From the NCBI GenBank assembly GCA_016710275.1, contig JADJXS010000001.1, forward strand, positions 2,108,001-2,172,000: a stretch of 64,000 bases of DNA. The letters run 5' to 3'. The notes beneath the pieces were generated by a model that saw only the letters and a program-made list of their open reading frames with translations, had not been told where the DNA came from and did no database searches. This document shows positions 8,034-16,565 of the stretch, piece after piece. This DNA comes from Phycisphaerales bacterium. GTDB lineage: Bacteria > Planctomycetota > Phycisphaerae > UBA1845 > Fen-1342. The stretch's first letter is position 1; each line of letters opens with the position of its first letter. Both the position numbers and the translations under genes were made by a program.

Positions 8034-9479
8034 ATGTTTGAGGCACTTAGCGAGAAACTCGGCGGCGTATTCCGCGCGCTCGGCGGCAAGGGGCGCATCA
8101 GCGACGGCAACGTCCGCGACGCCATGCGCGAGATCCGCACGGCGCTGCTCGAAGCCGACGTGAACCTGGAAGTCGCACGGAAATTCTGCGACGACGTCAT
8201 GGCCAAGGCCGTCGGCGCCGAGGTCGTCAGGACCGTCCGCCCCGAGCAGATGATCGTCAAGATCGTCCACGACGAGCTGGTCGCGCTGATGGGAACCGTC
8301 GAAACGCGCATCCCGTTCGTTTCCGATCCGCCGACCGTGATCCTGATGGCCGGGTTGCAAGGCTCCGGCAAGACCACCACCTGCGGCAAGCTCGCACGCT
8401 ACTGCATGAGCCGCGGAAAGAAGCCGCTGCTGGTCGCCGCGGACCTGAAGCGCCCGGCCGCGATCGATCAGCTCGAAACACTCGGCCGCCAACTGGACGT
8501 GCCCGTCTACGCGGAGCGCGACCACCAGAATCCCGTTCGCGTCTGTCGCAACGCCGTCGCCAGCGCCCGGCGGATGGACCGCGACGTCGTGATTCTGGAC
8601 ACGGCCGGCCGGCTGGCGATCGACGAAGAGCTGATGACCGAGCTGGGACAGGTCGCCCAGGGCACGCAGCCGCACCAGGTCTTCCTCGTGCTGGACGCCA
8701 TGACCGGTCAGGACGCGGTGAACACCGCCAAGGTGTTCGACCAGCGGCTGGAGCTTGACGGCGTCATCCTGACGAAATTCGACTCGGACACGCGCGGCGG
8801 GGCGGCGCTCTCCGTTCGCGCCGTAACGGGCAAGCCGATCAAGTTCATCGGCGTGGGGGAAAAGCTCGACGCGCTGGAGGAGTTTCACTCCGAGCGCATC
8901 GCCGGCCGCATTCTGGGGATGGGCGACGTCGTCTCGCTGGTCGAAAAGGCGCAGGAGACGCTCGACGCCGCACAGGTCCAGAAGACCCAGGAGCGGATGC
9001 TCAAAGGGCAGCTCGGGCTGGACGATTTCCTGTCGCAGCTCGAGAGCCTCGGCAAGATGGGGCCGATCAAGAGCCTGCTGAAGATGATCCCCGGCGTCGG
9101 AAACGCACTGGGCCAGCTCGACATCAACGAGGAACAGCTCGCCCGCCTGCGCGGCATCGTGCACAGCATGACCCCGCGCGAGCGGCGGAATCCAGACGTG
9201 ATCGAGGCCTCCCGCCGGCGGCGGATCGCGCGCGGCGCGGGCGTGGAAGTGCAGGAGGTCTCGCAACTGGTCAAGAACTTCCTGCAGATGCGGCCGCTGA
9301 TGAAGCAGATGGCCGGCATGGGCATGGGCGGCAAGCTGTCCATGACGCGCGACCTGGCCGGGATGGGGCTGTTCAGCGGCGGCGGCGTGCCGAAGCTCAA
9401 GCCCGGCGCGATGGCCGCCGACTCACGCCACGACCCCCGCGCCCGCGCCAAGGACCAGAAGCGCCGCAAGCGCCGCTGA
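8034..9479 (+). CDS. ffh: Signal recognition particle protein Ffh (SRP54)
   Basis: GTPase that binds signal sequences on the ribosome and hands them to FtsY. Its 481 residues contain an N-domain (1-90), a G-domain with the P-loop GLQGSGKTTTCGKLA (about 107-121), the DTAGR switch (about 190) and TKFD (about 247), then a Met-rich M-domain ending in a Gly/Met-rich stretch (MKQMAGMGMGG) and a basic tail. All parts are intact. Start chosen at MFEALSEKLGG, the canonical N-terminus. Divergent from guaB across a 166-bp gap. Confidence 0.97.
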   Translation: MFEALSEKLGGVFRALGGKGRISDGNVRDAMREIRTALLEADVNLEVARKFCDDVMAKAVGAEVVRTVRPEQMIVKIVHDELVALMGTVETRIPFVSDPPTVILMAGLQGSGKTTTCGKLARYCMSRGKKPLLVAADLKRPAAIDQLETLGRQLDVPVYAERDHQNPVRVCRNAVASARRMDRDVVILDTAGRLAIDEELMTELGQVAQGTQPHQVFLVLDAMTGQDAVNTAKVFDQRLELDGVILTKFDSDTRGGAALSVRAVTGKPIKFIGVGEKLDALEEFHSERIAGRILGMGDVVSLVEKAQETLDAAQVQKTQERMLKGQLGLDDFLSQLESLGKMGPIKSLLKMIPGVGNALGQLDINEEQLARLRGIVHSMTPRERRNPDVIEASRRRRIARGAGVEVQEVSQLVKNFLQMRPLMKQMAGMGMGGKLSMTRDLAGMGLFSGGGVPKLKPGAMAADSRHDPRARAKDQKRRKRR

Positions 9480-9538
9480 CGCGCCGCGCGCGTCAACAAA
9501 GCGCCGCAATCACCGCCCGTCCGCCGCGGCCCGCGGCA

Positions 9539-10105
9539 TTACTTCAGCAGCCCGCTGATCGACCCCTTCCGTCGCGCCGCCGAATAGCGCTCCAGCGCCG
9601 AGACGATGATCGGCAGCGCTGCGCCGGCGTCCTGGATTTCCTCCACCGCGACCTGCTTGCTCTCCAGTTGCTTGTAGTCCTCGAAGAAGCGCTTGAGCAT
9701 GCGGAAGACGTGCCGCGGGAAGTCGGTCGCGTTCTCATACTCGGCGTAGTGCGGATCCTCCATCAGCACGGCCACGATCTTGTGGTCGGCCTGCCCGTTG
9801 TCGATCATGCTCATCAGGCCGACCGCGCGGGCGCGACAGATGCACAGCGGCGGAATCTCCTCCGTGCAGTAGACCAGCACGTCGAGCGGGTCGTCATCCT
9901 CGCCGAGCGTCTGCGGGATGAAGCCGTAATTGGCCGGATACATCACGGAGGAGCTGATCACGCGGTCCAGCCGCAGCAGCCCCGAGCCTTTGTCCAGCTC
10001 ATACTTGTTCCGCGAGCCGGACGGAATCTCGATGATCGTCTTGAAATGCAGCGGCAGCTCGTGGTCGGAAAGCGCCGGGGTGATGTCGTGCCACGGGTGA
10101 ACCAT
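9539..10105 (-). CDS. ppa: Inorganic pyrophosphatase (family I)
   Basis: Hydrolyses pyrophosphate to drive biosynthetic reactions. A 188-residue soluble enzyme with the family motif GEDDDPLDVLV (about 74-84), which holds the metal-binding Asp residues, preceded by EIPSGSRNKYELDK (about 26-39) and MYPANYGFIPQTL (about 59-71). The start at MVHPWHDI is chosen because homologues begin here; an in-frame upstream extension has no recognisable content. It lies 75 bp downstream of the ABC-2 permease gene on the same strand and may share its transcript. Confidence 0.95.
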   Translation of the reverse strand: MVHPWHDITPALSDHELPLHFKTIIEIPSGSRNKYELDKGSGLLRLDRVISSSVMYPANYGFIPQTLGEDDDPLDVLVYCTEEIPPLCICRARAVGLMSMIDNGQADHKIVAVLMEDPHYAEYENATDFPRHVFRMLKRFFEDYKQLESKQVAVEEIQDAGAALPIIVSALERYSAARRKGSISGLLK

Positions 10106-10180
10106 GGGTGCGTCAGCCTGTCCTGTGTGGGGGCAAAGGAGGTAACAACGGAACGCCGGATGGCGGGGATGCACGGTGAC

Positions 10181-10969
10181 TCACGCGCTGGCCCCGCTGT
10201 ACGACCGCAGGCCGAAGCGCCAGAAAAGCGTCGCGCCGGTCAGCGCCGCCGCCGCCACCCCGACGGCCCACAGCAGCGCCGTCGGCTCGGACCGGCCGCT
10301 CAGGACGGCGGCCGGAAAGGTGGTCAAAAACGCCAGCGGCAGGACGTAGGTCAGAATCCAGCGGAAGGGCCCGCGGTAGATGTCCACCGGATATCGACCG
10401 GCCTCAAAAGTGTTCCAGAACACCATCTCGATGTTGGCGATGCGCGTGAACCAGAACACGCTGGTCGCCAGCACCAGCCACACCGAGTAGATCAGGACCG
10501 CGCCGCAGGCGACCATCACGACGAACGCGCCGGCGCGGCCGGCGGAGATCGTGCCCGCAAGCTGCGAAGCGCCCGCGACGATCAGCCCCAGCCCCAGCAG
10601 CACGTCCGTCAACTGCCAACACACCAGCGTGCGGAAGGAGACGTACACCTGGCTGCTGACCGGCTTGGTCAGCACGAAGTCCAGCGTGCCGCTGCGGATG
10701 TCCTCCATCAACTGCCGCATGTTCGGCGCGATGATCATGCCGATCAGCGCGCTGATCACCCGGAACACCCCCAGCAGGATCACCATCTCGAAGACGCCCC
10801 AGCCCGCCAGCGAGCGCGTGTTCGAAAAAATCGTCCAGAGCATCAGCAGTTCGCCGCACAATTGCAGTGAGCTGCTCACCGCGCGCAGATAAAAGTCCAC
10901 GCGATACGCCGCTTCGTTCTGGATGCTGATCTTCGCCAGCAGCGCCAGCAGCCTCAGATGTCGCAGCAT
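10181..10969 (-). CDS. ABC-2 family transporter permease
   Basis: A 262-residue membrane protein with about six spans, matching the ABC-2 permease type usually made as one of two half-permeases with a separate ATPase. The segments RQLMEDIRSGTLDFVLTKPV (about 85-104) and FPAAVLSGR near the C-terminus are typical of this group. No ATPase gene is adjacent; the upstream neighbour, 19 bp away, encodes an HlyD-type adaptor, so the two probably act together in export. Substrate unknown. Confidence 0.8.
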   Translation of the reverse strand: MLRHLRLLALLAKISIQNEAAYRVDFYLRAVSSSLQLCGELLMLWTIFSNTRSLAGWGVFEMVILLGVFRVISALIGMIIAPNMRQLMEDIRSGTLDFVLTKPVSSQVYVSFRTLVCWQLTDVLLGLGLIVAGASQLAGTISAGRAGAFVVMVACGAVLIYSVWLVLATSVFWFTRIANIEMVFWNTFEAGRYPVDIYRGPFRWILTYVLPLAFLTTFPAAVLSGRSEPTALLWAVGVAAAALTGATLFWRFGLRSYSGASA

Positions 10970-10988
10970 CGCGGGCCTCTCCGGCGTT

Positions 10989-12254
10989 CTAGTCGCGCAC
11001 GCGCTGCCCGTCGCTCAGCCGCGACACGTCGGCCGTGGCGATCCGCTCGCCGCCGCGCAGCCCCTCCGCGATCCGCACGCTCTCCCCGCGGCGCTCCGCC
11101 ACGCGCACCGGCGTCCGCCGCAGCCGCCCCTCGACCGCCACGAACACGCTCGTGTCGCCCTCGCCCGCGCTCGCGCTGCGCAGCGCCGCCGCCGGAATCC
11201 ACACCTGCCCGGCCGCGTCGCCGGCCGCCTCGCGGCTCTCGACCACCGCCTCCGCCGCGAGGAACTGCACCTGCGCCGAGCCGTCCACCCGCAGGAAGTC
11301 ATCCGGCGACTCGATCCGCACCTTCACCTGCACGGTCGCCTTGGCGTAGTTCGCGCCGGGGTCGATCCACATCACCGCGCCCTGGTAGCGGCGATCCTTG
11401 TAGGCGTCGGGCGTGACCAGGCAGCGCATGCCGCGCGACAGCCGCGCGATGTCCAGCTCGCTCACGTCGATCTCGACGCGCAGCTTGGTCATGTCGGCGA
11501 TCGAGGCGAACAGCGCGTTGGCGTTCGCTCCGCGGCCGCCCTCCGCCGCGACGAAATCCCCCACCTCAACGTTGCGCTCCAGGATCACGCCCGCGATCGG
11601 GGCCGTCACCACGCAGTCCTCGAGCTGCTTGGCGGCGAAGTCCAGAGCCGCCTGCGCCGCGTTCACGTCGGCGGCGGACTCATCCAGCGCGCGCCGCGCA
11701 TCAGCCAGCTCGATTTCCGACCACATGCGATCGACCGTCTGAATCCTCGCCCAGTTGATCTGCTGATAGGCCAGCGTCGCCCGTGCCCGATCCAGCCGGG
11801 CGGCGGCCTGGTCGCGCAGCGCGCGATAATTGCGATCCTCGATCAGCGCCAGTTGCTGGCCCGCCGCGACCGAGTCGCCCTGTTCAAATTTCAGCGCGAC
11901 GATCTGCCCCGAGACCTTCGTCGCCACGTCCACCTGGTGGTCGGCGACGATCTTGCCCGACGCGGTCAGCAGTACGCCCGACTGCGGGGCGCTGCGCGTC
12001 ACGCTCACCGTCAGGAGCCGCACGTCGGGTGCGGGGCTGGTGTCCAGCACCGCCTGGGCGCTGCCCCACCAGTTGCGGACGTGATCCCGACCGTACCAGC
12101 CGGCCGCCGCCAGCCCGCCGACCAGCAGCAGCAGCACCAGCGGCGCACGCCGTCGCGGCCGCCCGGAGGCCGACCCGACGGCCGCCGCGGCGGGGCGTTG
12201 GTGGGTGCCGATCGACAGGGATTGCAACTGCTCGCGAAGGCGCGGGGCGCTCAT
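10989..12254 (-). CDS. HlyD/RND-type periplasmic adaptor protein
   Basis: A 421-residue membrane-fusion protein. Basic cytoplasmic N-terminus (1-38), one membrane span (about 39-54), a first lipoyl half-motif near KVSGQIVALKFEQGDSVAAG (about 113-132), an alpha-helical hairpin rich in Ala/Arg/Asp (about 140-220), a second lipoyl half at VTAPIAGVILERNVEVGDFV, then beta-barrel and membrane-proximal domains. It would link an inner-membrane transporter to the outer membrane. The gene is preceded by TAGAAT 6 nt before the ATG and followed 19 bp later by the ABC-2 permease gene. Confidence 0.85.
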   Translation of the reverse strand: MSAPRLREQLQSLSIGTHQRPAAAAVGSASGRPRRRAPLVLLLLVGGLAAAGWYGRDHVRNWWGSAQAVLDTSPAPDVRLLTVSVTRSAPQSGVLLTASGKIVADHQVDVATKVSGQIVALKFEQGDSVAAGQQLALIEDRNYRALRDQAAARLDRARATLAYQQINWARIQTVDRMWSEIELADARRALDESAADVNAAQAALDFAAKQLEDCVVTAPIAGVILERNVEVGDFVAAEGGRGANANALFASIADMTKLRVEIDVSELDIARLSRGMRCLVTPDAYKDRRYQGAVMWIDPGANYAKATVQVKVRIESPDDFLRVDGSAQVQFLAAEAVVESREAAGDAAGQVWIPAAALRSASAGEGDTSVFVAVEGRLRRTPVRVAERRGESVRIAEGLRGGERIATADVSRLSDGQRVRD

Positions 12255-12260
12255 GCGGCC

Positions 12261-12266
12261 ATTCTA
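12261..12266 (-). promoter_or_regulatory. -10-like hexamer TAGAAT, 6 nt before adaptor gene
   Basis: On the minus strand TAGAAT is followed by 6 nt (GCGGCC) and the ATG of the HlyD-type gene. There is no Shine-Dalgarno sequence; the predicted transcript start is the A of ATG. No -35 match is seen. Confidence 0.42.
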
Positions 12267-12352
12267 TCCGCCCGCCGCCCCCGCGCGTCGCGCGTTGCGT
12301 CGGACGGCGACCCTTGCGCCCGTGCGGCGCCGATTGGCGTCTTGTGGCACCT

Positions 12353-12448
12353 GTGGCACCGCCCTTCCGGGCGGTGCAGTGCATCGGGCAGAAGCCCGAT
12401 GCCACCTGCCGAGGGTGGCATGCAACGCCGTACTCCGCGTAAGCGTGC
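12353..12448 (-). repeat. Composite palindromic (REP/BIME-like) element
   Basis: Three hairpins in a row: a perfect 9-bp stem (12356-12364 with 12369-12377, loop TTCC), a second perfect 9-bp stem (12381-12389 with 12394-12402, loop AGAA), and an imperfect one bounded by GCATGC and GCGTGC (12418-12448). In reverse complement the order and much of the sequence match the element repeated at 55701-56095, including an identical 20-bp palindrome CACCGCCC-GGAA-GGGCGGTG. Non-coding. Confidence 0.7.
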
Positions 12449-12497
12449 ACTCGAAATACCGCCGACAGTCCGCCGCGACAGGCGAATCTCGCGCAGC

Positions 12498-12581
12498 CGC
12501 AGCCCATTTTCTGCCAGCCACTGCCCAATTTCTGTCAGGCGCTGCCCAATTTCTGCCAGCCGCAGCCCAATTCCTGCCGGA
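12498..12581. repeat. Four 21-bp tandem repeats
   Basis: Four consecutive 21-bp units with consensus CGCTGCCCAATTTCTGCCAGC, at 12498, 12519, 12540 and 12561; each differs from it at only a few positions. The unit length is a multiple of three, but the translated strands resemble no known protein, and the array sits between two genes. Confidence 0.65.
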
Positions 12582-12775
12582 GTTCATCGATTTCCGCCGG
12601 ATTCTCGGCCGATTTCGCGCAGGATCGGCCGCTTTGCGGGCCGCTCAGCCTCTCCGTACCCGCGCACGACCGGGCCGCCGCGCGACCCAACGCGTCCGGA
12701 ACAAAGTGTCCGCCCGCCCGCCGCTCCGCGTTTTCCCGCCGACCGCACAGGTTTTCGCGGGCGATCGTCGCCGCG

Positions 12776-13204
12776 TTACGGGCAGCCGAGGTTGATGATG
12801 CAGACCACGAAGGGATCGATGTCGAAGTTATTGAACTGTCCGTCGCCGTTGATGTCGCCGTTCATGATCGAACAGCCGGGGAATGCGACCTGGTAGGCCT
12901 GGGCGTCCACCAGCGCCAGCACGAAGGGATCGATGTCGAAGTTGGTGATCACGCCGTCGCAGTTCATGTCGCCGGGCAGCCCCGCCGCCCGCACACCGGC
13001 CCAGAAGCCGCCCGTGAGCGTGTAGGAGCCGCCGGACATGACCCCCGCGTCCGGCTGCCCGATCGTGCCGGACAGTTCATACACGCCGCCGAAGGAGGTC
13101 CCGCCGCCGCCGTCGATCGTGTACCAAGGGATGTCGAATGAGCCGGCCAGCGACGGGAGGGTCAGGCCGGCCGCGACGAAAAGACCAAGGCAACGCTTGA
13201 GCAT
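12776..13204 (-). CDS. Secreted protein with dockerin-type calcium-loop repeats
   Basis: A 142-residue exported protein: signal peptide (about 1-19, ending SLAGS), a short Gly-rich beta domain (about 20-72, including SGTIGQPDAGVMSGGSYTLTGGFW) and two dockerin-type loops near the C-terminus (GDMNCDGVITNFDIDPFV and GDINGDGQFNNFDIDPFV). These Asp/Asn-spaced loops bind calcium in dockerins. Such C-terminal repeats are frequent on planctomycete exported proteins, where their partner is unknown. GGAG lies 9 nt before the ATG. Function otherwise unknown. Confidence 0.78.
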   Translation of the reverse strand: MLKRCLGLFVAAGLTLPSLAGSFDIPWYTIDGGGGTSFGGVYELSGTIGQPDAGVMSGGSYTLTGGFWAGVRAAGLPGDMNCDGVITNFDIDPFVLALVDAQAYQVAFPGCSIMNGDINGDGQFNNFDIDPFVVCIINLGCP

Positions 13205-13557
13205 GGGGGTGGCTCCGCTGGGGCGATCCGAGATGCCGGGCGTCGCTCCATTGCGCCGCCTCAAGCATATACGGAAAATAAGCCCGGAGTCCAACAAACC
13301 TTTCCGGTGGACCGGGCCTTGGCAGCGGAATTCCAGCCCTCCCGGCCGCCGACCCTCCTTTCCGCCGGCCCGGTGCGGCTGACCAGCCCCGTTTCATGCC
13401 CGCTGGAGGTCCGGATCGGCTCCGGCCACCTCGCGGCTGCTCGCCTCCGGGATCGCCCGCGGCGCAGACGGCCCGTCCAGGAAAAAAGCGCCGCCCGCGG
13501 CGCAGTCGGTGGACGGCGCCGCGGGCGGTCGGATTTCATGGCCGGCCCGGCCGGGGA
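13205..13557. other. 353-bp intergenic region with a terminator
   Basis: The half nearest 13558 contains an intrinsic terminator for the upstream minus-strand gene (13482-13528). The rest precedes the dockerin gene and should contain its promoter, but I see no convincing -10/-35 pair. No gene is supported. Confidence 0.6.
13482..13528 (-). terminator. Intrinsic (Rho-independent) terminator
   Basis: Read on the minus strand, a perfect 13-bp GC stem (13528-13516 pairing with 13503-13491, loop of 12 nt) is followed after CGC by six T residues (13487-13482). It lies 30 nt past the stop of the DUF3352-like gene, exactly where its transcript should end. This is the clearest terminator in the window. 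Confidence 0.85.
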
Positions 13558-15384
13558 CTACTCGGCCTTGGGATTACACTGCACGCCGACGATGCGAATT
13601 CCGTCCGGCGTGGTGGTCAGCGTGTAGATCTGGGGCGCCTGGTACTTGGCCAGCTTGCGGGCCTCCTCCAGCTTCCCGGTCTTGAACTGCCCGTCGAACA
13701 GCCCCGCGAACATCATCGCGACGCCCGCCCCGGCGTCCATGCCGCCGGTGCTCTGCAGCTCCTCCTTCTTCTCGGTGAAGCCGATCATGGCGTCCCACAT
13801 GCGCCGCGAGTCCACGTAGAACACGCCCCAGGCCTCCGACGGCACGTGCCGCGCGGCGTCCTTGAAGGTCGCGTCGGAAGCCATGCCGTCGCCGCCGGCG
13901 GCCCCGGCTGCGCTCTCGACCGCCGCGGTGTTGCCCGCCACGAACTGATCGCTGAGCACCGCCATCGACACGCCGCCGAAGGCGGAGTCCAGCATCTGCG
14001 TGCCGCGCAGCTCACGCGCCGCCAGCATTCCGCCGGCGCTGTTCTGCAGGAAGCCGAGGAACTTCTCGAGCGCTGCGCGATTGCGGTGGCCGATCGAGAG
14101 CAGCGCGCGGGCCGAGTCGGCCGCGTAGGGGCGCACCGCGCCGAAGAAGAGCGTGATCGGCTCGCGCAGGTGTTCGATCACGTCCTTGCGCGGGCTCATG
14201 GTCTCGCCGTCGGGCGTCGGGACGGAGTCCAGCGAGGCGCGCATCTGGTCGGCGGCGTCGGGGTCGGTGGCGCGCAGGATGCGCTCCGACTCATCCAGCA
14301 TCGTCAGGATGTTCATGTTGACGCTCATGAAGCCGATCGCATCGCCCGGGACGCTCGCGCCCGGCGCGATGCTGCGGTTGTCCATGCTCAGCATGCGGGT
14401 GATGCCGCTGCGCTCGCCGCTCATCTGCACCAGCGCTTCGATCTTGTACTGGTAGTCGTCGCCGCCGACGTGGATGTGGCCGATGATGCCGCGCATCGCC
14501 TTGAGGCCCATCGCGTTGACGGTCTTGGCGAAGTCGGCGTCCTTGCGGGCTTCCATCTCGACCAGCGCCGGCACGTTCACGAACATGCGGACCTGGCCGG
14601 GGGTCTTGAGCTGCTTTTCGAGGTTCTTGTAGTCCTCGTGCTCGGAGAGCGTCTTGCCGCCGCGGTCGCGACGCAGCGCATCCTTCACGGCGTCCGCGCT
14701 GGCGGCGACGATCAGCACGTCGTCGGTCAGGCAAAGGGCCAGCGTCGGCGGCATGGCGTCGGTGCTGAACAGCTCGTTCATGGCCTGTTCGATCATGGCG
14801 CTGAAGGGGTCGCTGGCGCCGGCGGCCAGGTCGAGATCCTCTTCTTCCTCCTCATCCTCCTCGCTCGCGGCGTCGTCCTCATTGCCCTTGCGGAAGACGT
14901 CGATCGAGTGCGAGCCGGCGCTGACCGACTCGTAGCCGCCGGCGGCTTCCTTGAGCTTGCGGACCGCGGCGTCGTAATACTTTCGCATCGCCTCGGCATC
15001 GCCCACGCCGGCCACCAGCCCCGGCTCCGGCTCGCCGTCATCGGCGGCAGGGGGGGTGACCCAGATCGAGATCGCGCCCTTGAAGGGGTTTTTCATCTGG
15101 GCGGCGGGCACGCCGAGCACCTTGGCGAGCCGCTCCTTGATCTTGTCGCCGAAGCGATTCATCAGATCCGCGCCCTGCATCGCGTCCTTGGCGATCGGGT
15201 CCTGCAGCATCTTGTAGCCGGCGGTCTTCTCATACGCCTTCCACATCTCCTCGAAATCCGTGATGCCGAGGAAGAAGAGCGCGTCGGCCGGCGCCTGGGC
15301 GGCCGGGTCTTTTGTTTCCGCGATCGCGGGCAGCGCCAGCAGGGCGACAAGCACGATCGCGGGAAGTCTGCACACGTTCAACAT
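13558..15384 (-). CDS. Exported protein, DUF3352-like, function unknown
   Basis: A 608-residue protein with a signal peptide (about 1-22, ending LPAIAETK). The mature part has repeated alpha/beta patterning and segments such as TPGQVRMFVNVPALVEMEARKD, which resemble the DUF3352 proteins found in planctomycetes and cyanobacteria; that resemblance is from memory. A strongly acidic stretch (Glu/Asp run, about residues 175-190) divides it. A Shine-Dalgarno AAGGAAAG lies just before the ATG at 15384, which rejects the longer upstream start. Downstream is a strong terminator; upstream, 75 bp away, is a DegP-like protease gene on the same strand. Probably periplasmic. Confidence 0.68.
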   Translation of the reverse strand: MLNVCRLPAIVLVALLALPAIAETKDPAAQAPADALFFLGITDFEEMWKAYEKTAGYKMLQDPIAKDAMQGADLMNRFGDKIKERLAKVLGVPAAQMKNPFKGAISIWVTPPAADDGEPEPGLVAGVGDAEAMRKYYDAAVRKLKEAAGGYESVSAGSHSIDVFRKGNEDDAASEEDEEEEEDLDLAAGASDPFSAMIEQAMNELFSTDAMPPTLALCLTDDVLIVAASADAVKDALRRDRGGKTLSEHEDYKNLEKQLKTPGQVRMFVNVPALVEMEARKDADFAKTVNAMGLKAMRGIIGHIHVGGDDYQYKIEALVQMSGERSGITRMLSMDNRSIAPGASVPGDAIGFMSVNMNILTMLDESERILRATDPDAADQMRASLDSVPTPDGETMSPRKDVIEHLREPITLFFGAVRPYAADSARALLSIGHRNRAALEKFLGFLQNSAGGMLAARELRGTQMLDSAFGGVSMAVLSDQFVAGNTAAVESAAGAAGGDGMASDATFKDAARHVPSEAWGVFYVDSRRMWDAMIGFTEKKEELQSTGGMDAGAGVAMMFAGLFDGQFKTGKLEEARKLAKYQAPQIYTLTTTPDGIRIVGVQCNPKAE

Positions 15385-15459
15385 GATCTTTCCTTCAGAG
15401 AGTCCGTTCGAACAGCGGGGGTCGAGCGCGCGCCGCGGCATCCGGCCTGCGGCGCAGGG

Positions 15460-16416
15460 TTACTTGCCGCCGGCCGGCTTCAGCGCGGCGGGCGGGTCCT
15501 TCTTGAGCCGCTGCGGCGGCTGGAGATAGCGATATCCTGCATTGGAGCTTTCGCTGTTGTAGGCGAAGGCGTCGCGGTTGGCGAGAAAGTCGATGACGTA
15601 GCGGGACGGGATGGCGAAGCCCAGCCCCTCCCCGCCCATGATCTTCATGTTCGTGACGCCCACCACTTCGCCGCGCAGGTTGAACAGCGGTCCGCCCGAG
15701 TTGCCCGGGTTGATTTGCGTCGTCGTCTGGATGTACGCCAGCCCCTCCTCCGCCCGGTTGCGCCGGCCGACGATCCCCTCCGAGACGCTGCGCTCCAGCC
15801 CCAGCGGATTGCCGATGGCGAAGACGCGGTCGCCGTCGCGCAGGCGATCCTCGGCGGCCACGTAGCAGATCACCGGCGTGTAGTCTTTCGGAAGATTCAC
15901 CTTGAGCAGCGCCAGGTCCATGTGCGGGTTGGTCGCGACAATCTCCACGTCCTCGAACTTCTCGCGCTTGAATTCGCGCCCGATCTTGCGGAACACCGCC
16001 ACCGCCAGCGTCGTCTCGCCCTCGATCACGTGGAAGTTCGTGATGACGTGGCCCTCGTCGCTGATGAAAAAGCCGCTGCCCAGCCCCCCCGGCGCGGACA
16101 CCAGCACCACCCCCTCGCCGAAGCGCTCGGCCAGGTTCTTCACCGTGTCGGGCGGCATGTCGGCCGTGCTGTAAATGTGCTGCGTGATCGCGACACTGGA
16201 ACTGCCGGACTCGGTCGGCGCGTCGCCGGCCTCGATGCTCTTGATCGCCGAGCGCGGGATCGAAATCACGTCGTACCCCACGTCCACCACGATGCGGTCG
16301 TTGAACTCGCGCACCACCTGCCCCTTGATCGCCCCGCCCTCATTCAGCAGGATCACGTCGGCAAGCGCAGCCGCGGAGAGCGAAAACACGAGCACGAAGG
16401 GAATCAGTCGGCGCAT
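15460..16416 (-). CDS. DegP/HtrA-like trypsin-fold serine protease without PDZ
   Basis: A 318-residue exported protease. Signal peptide (about 1-19), a small beta domain (20-70) with VGYDVISIPRSAIKSIEAG, then a trypsin-fold domain with all three catalytic residues: His in NFHVIEG (about 135), Asp in MDLALLKV (about 171) and Ser in NPGNSGGPLF (about 250). After the protease domain only about 40 residues remain, too few for the PDZ domains of true DegP. Shine-Dalgarno GAGAGG precedes the ATG at 16416. Likely acts on misfolded or envelope proteins. Confidence 0.85.
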   Translation of the reverse strand: MRRLIPFVLVFSLSAAALADVILLNEGGAIKGQVVREFNDRIVVDVGYDVISIPRSAIKSIEAGDAPTESGSSSVAITQHIYSTADMPPDTVKNLAERFGEGVVLVSAPGGLGSGFFISDEGHVITNFHVIEGETTLAVAVFRKIGREFKREKFEDVEIVATNPHMDLALLKVNLPKDYTPVICYVAAEDRLRDGDRVFAIGNPLGLERSVSEGIVGRRNRAEEGLAYIQTTTQINPGNSGGPLFNLRGEVVGVTNMKIMGGEGLGFAIPSRYVIDFLANRDAFAYNSESSNAGYRYLQPPQRLKKDPPAALKPAGGK

Positions 16417-16549
16417 CGGTGCCTCTCGGAAACCGGGGTTGATTGGGGACGTCGGAATACCGCCCACGCCGCGGAATCCTACGCTCCGCCCTGCACGCAC
16501 ACAAGCCGGGGACACGTCGGCGGCGGTCATGGCGGTTCCCGCCCGCGCA

Positions 16550-16559
16550 TGGTAATAAT
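16550..16559 (+). promoter_or_regulatory. Extended -10 (TGGTAATAAT), 6 nt before kmo
   Basis: TGG followed by TAATAAT ends 6 nt before the kmo ATG. The TG upstream makes it an extended -10, which can work without a -35 (none is seen). No Shine-Dalgarno sequence is present, so the mRNA is predicted to be leaderless. Confidence 0.5.
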
Positions 16560-16565
16560 CCCGTC

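Larger units (their letters stand above)
12255..12775. other. 521-bp intergenic region
   Basis: No credible gene. It holds, in order, the -10 element of the adaptor gene, a composite palindromic repeat (12353-12448), four 21-bp tandem repeats (12498-12581) and about 190 bp of GC-rich sequence without visible structure before the end of the dockerin gene. Confidence 0.7.
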
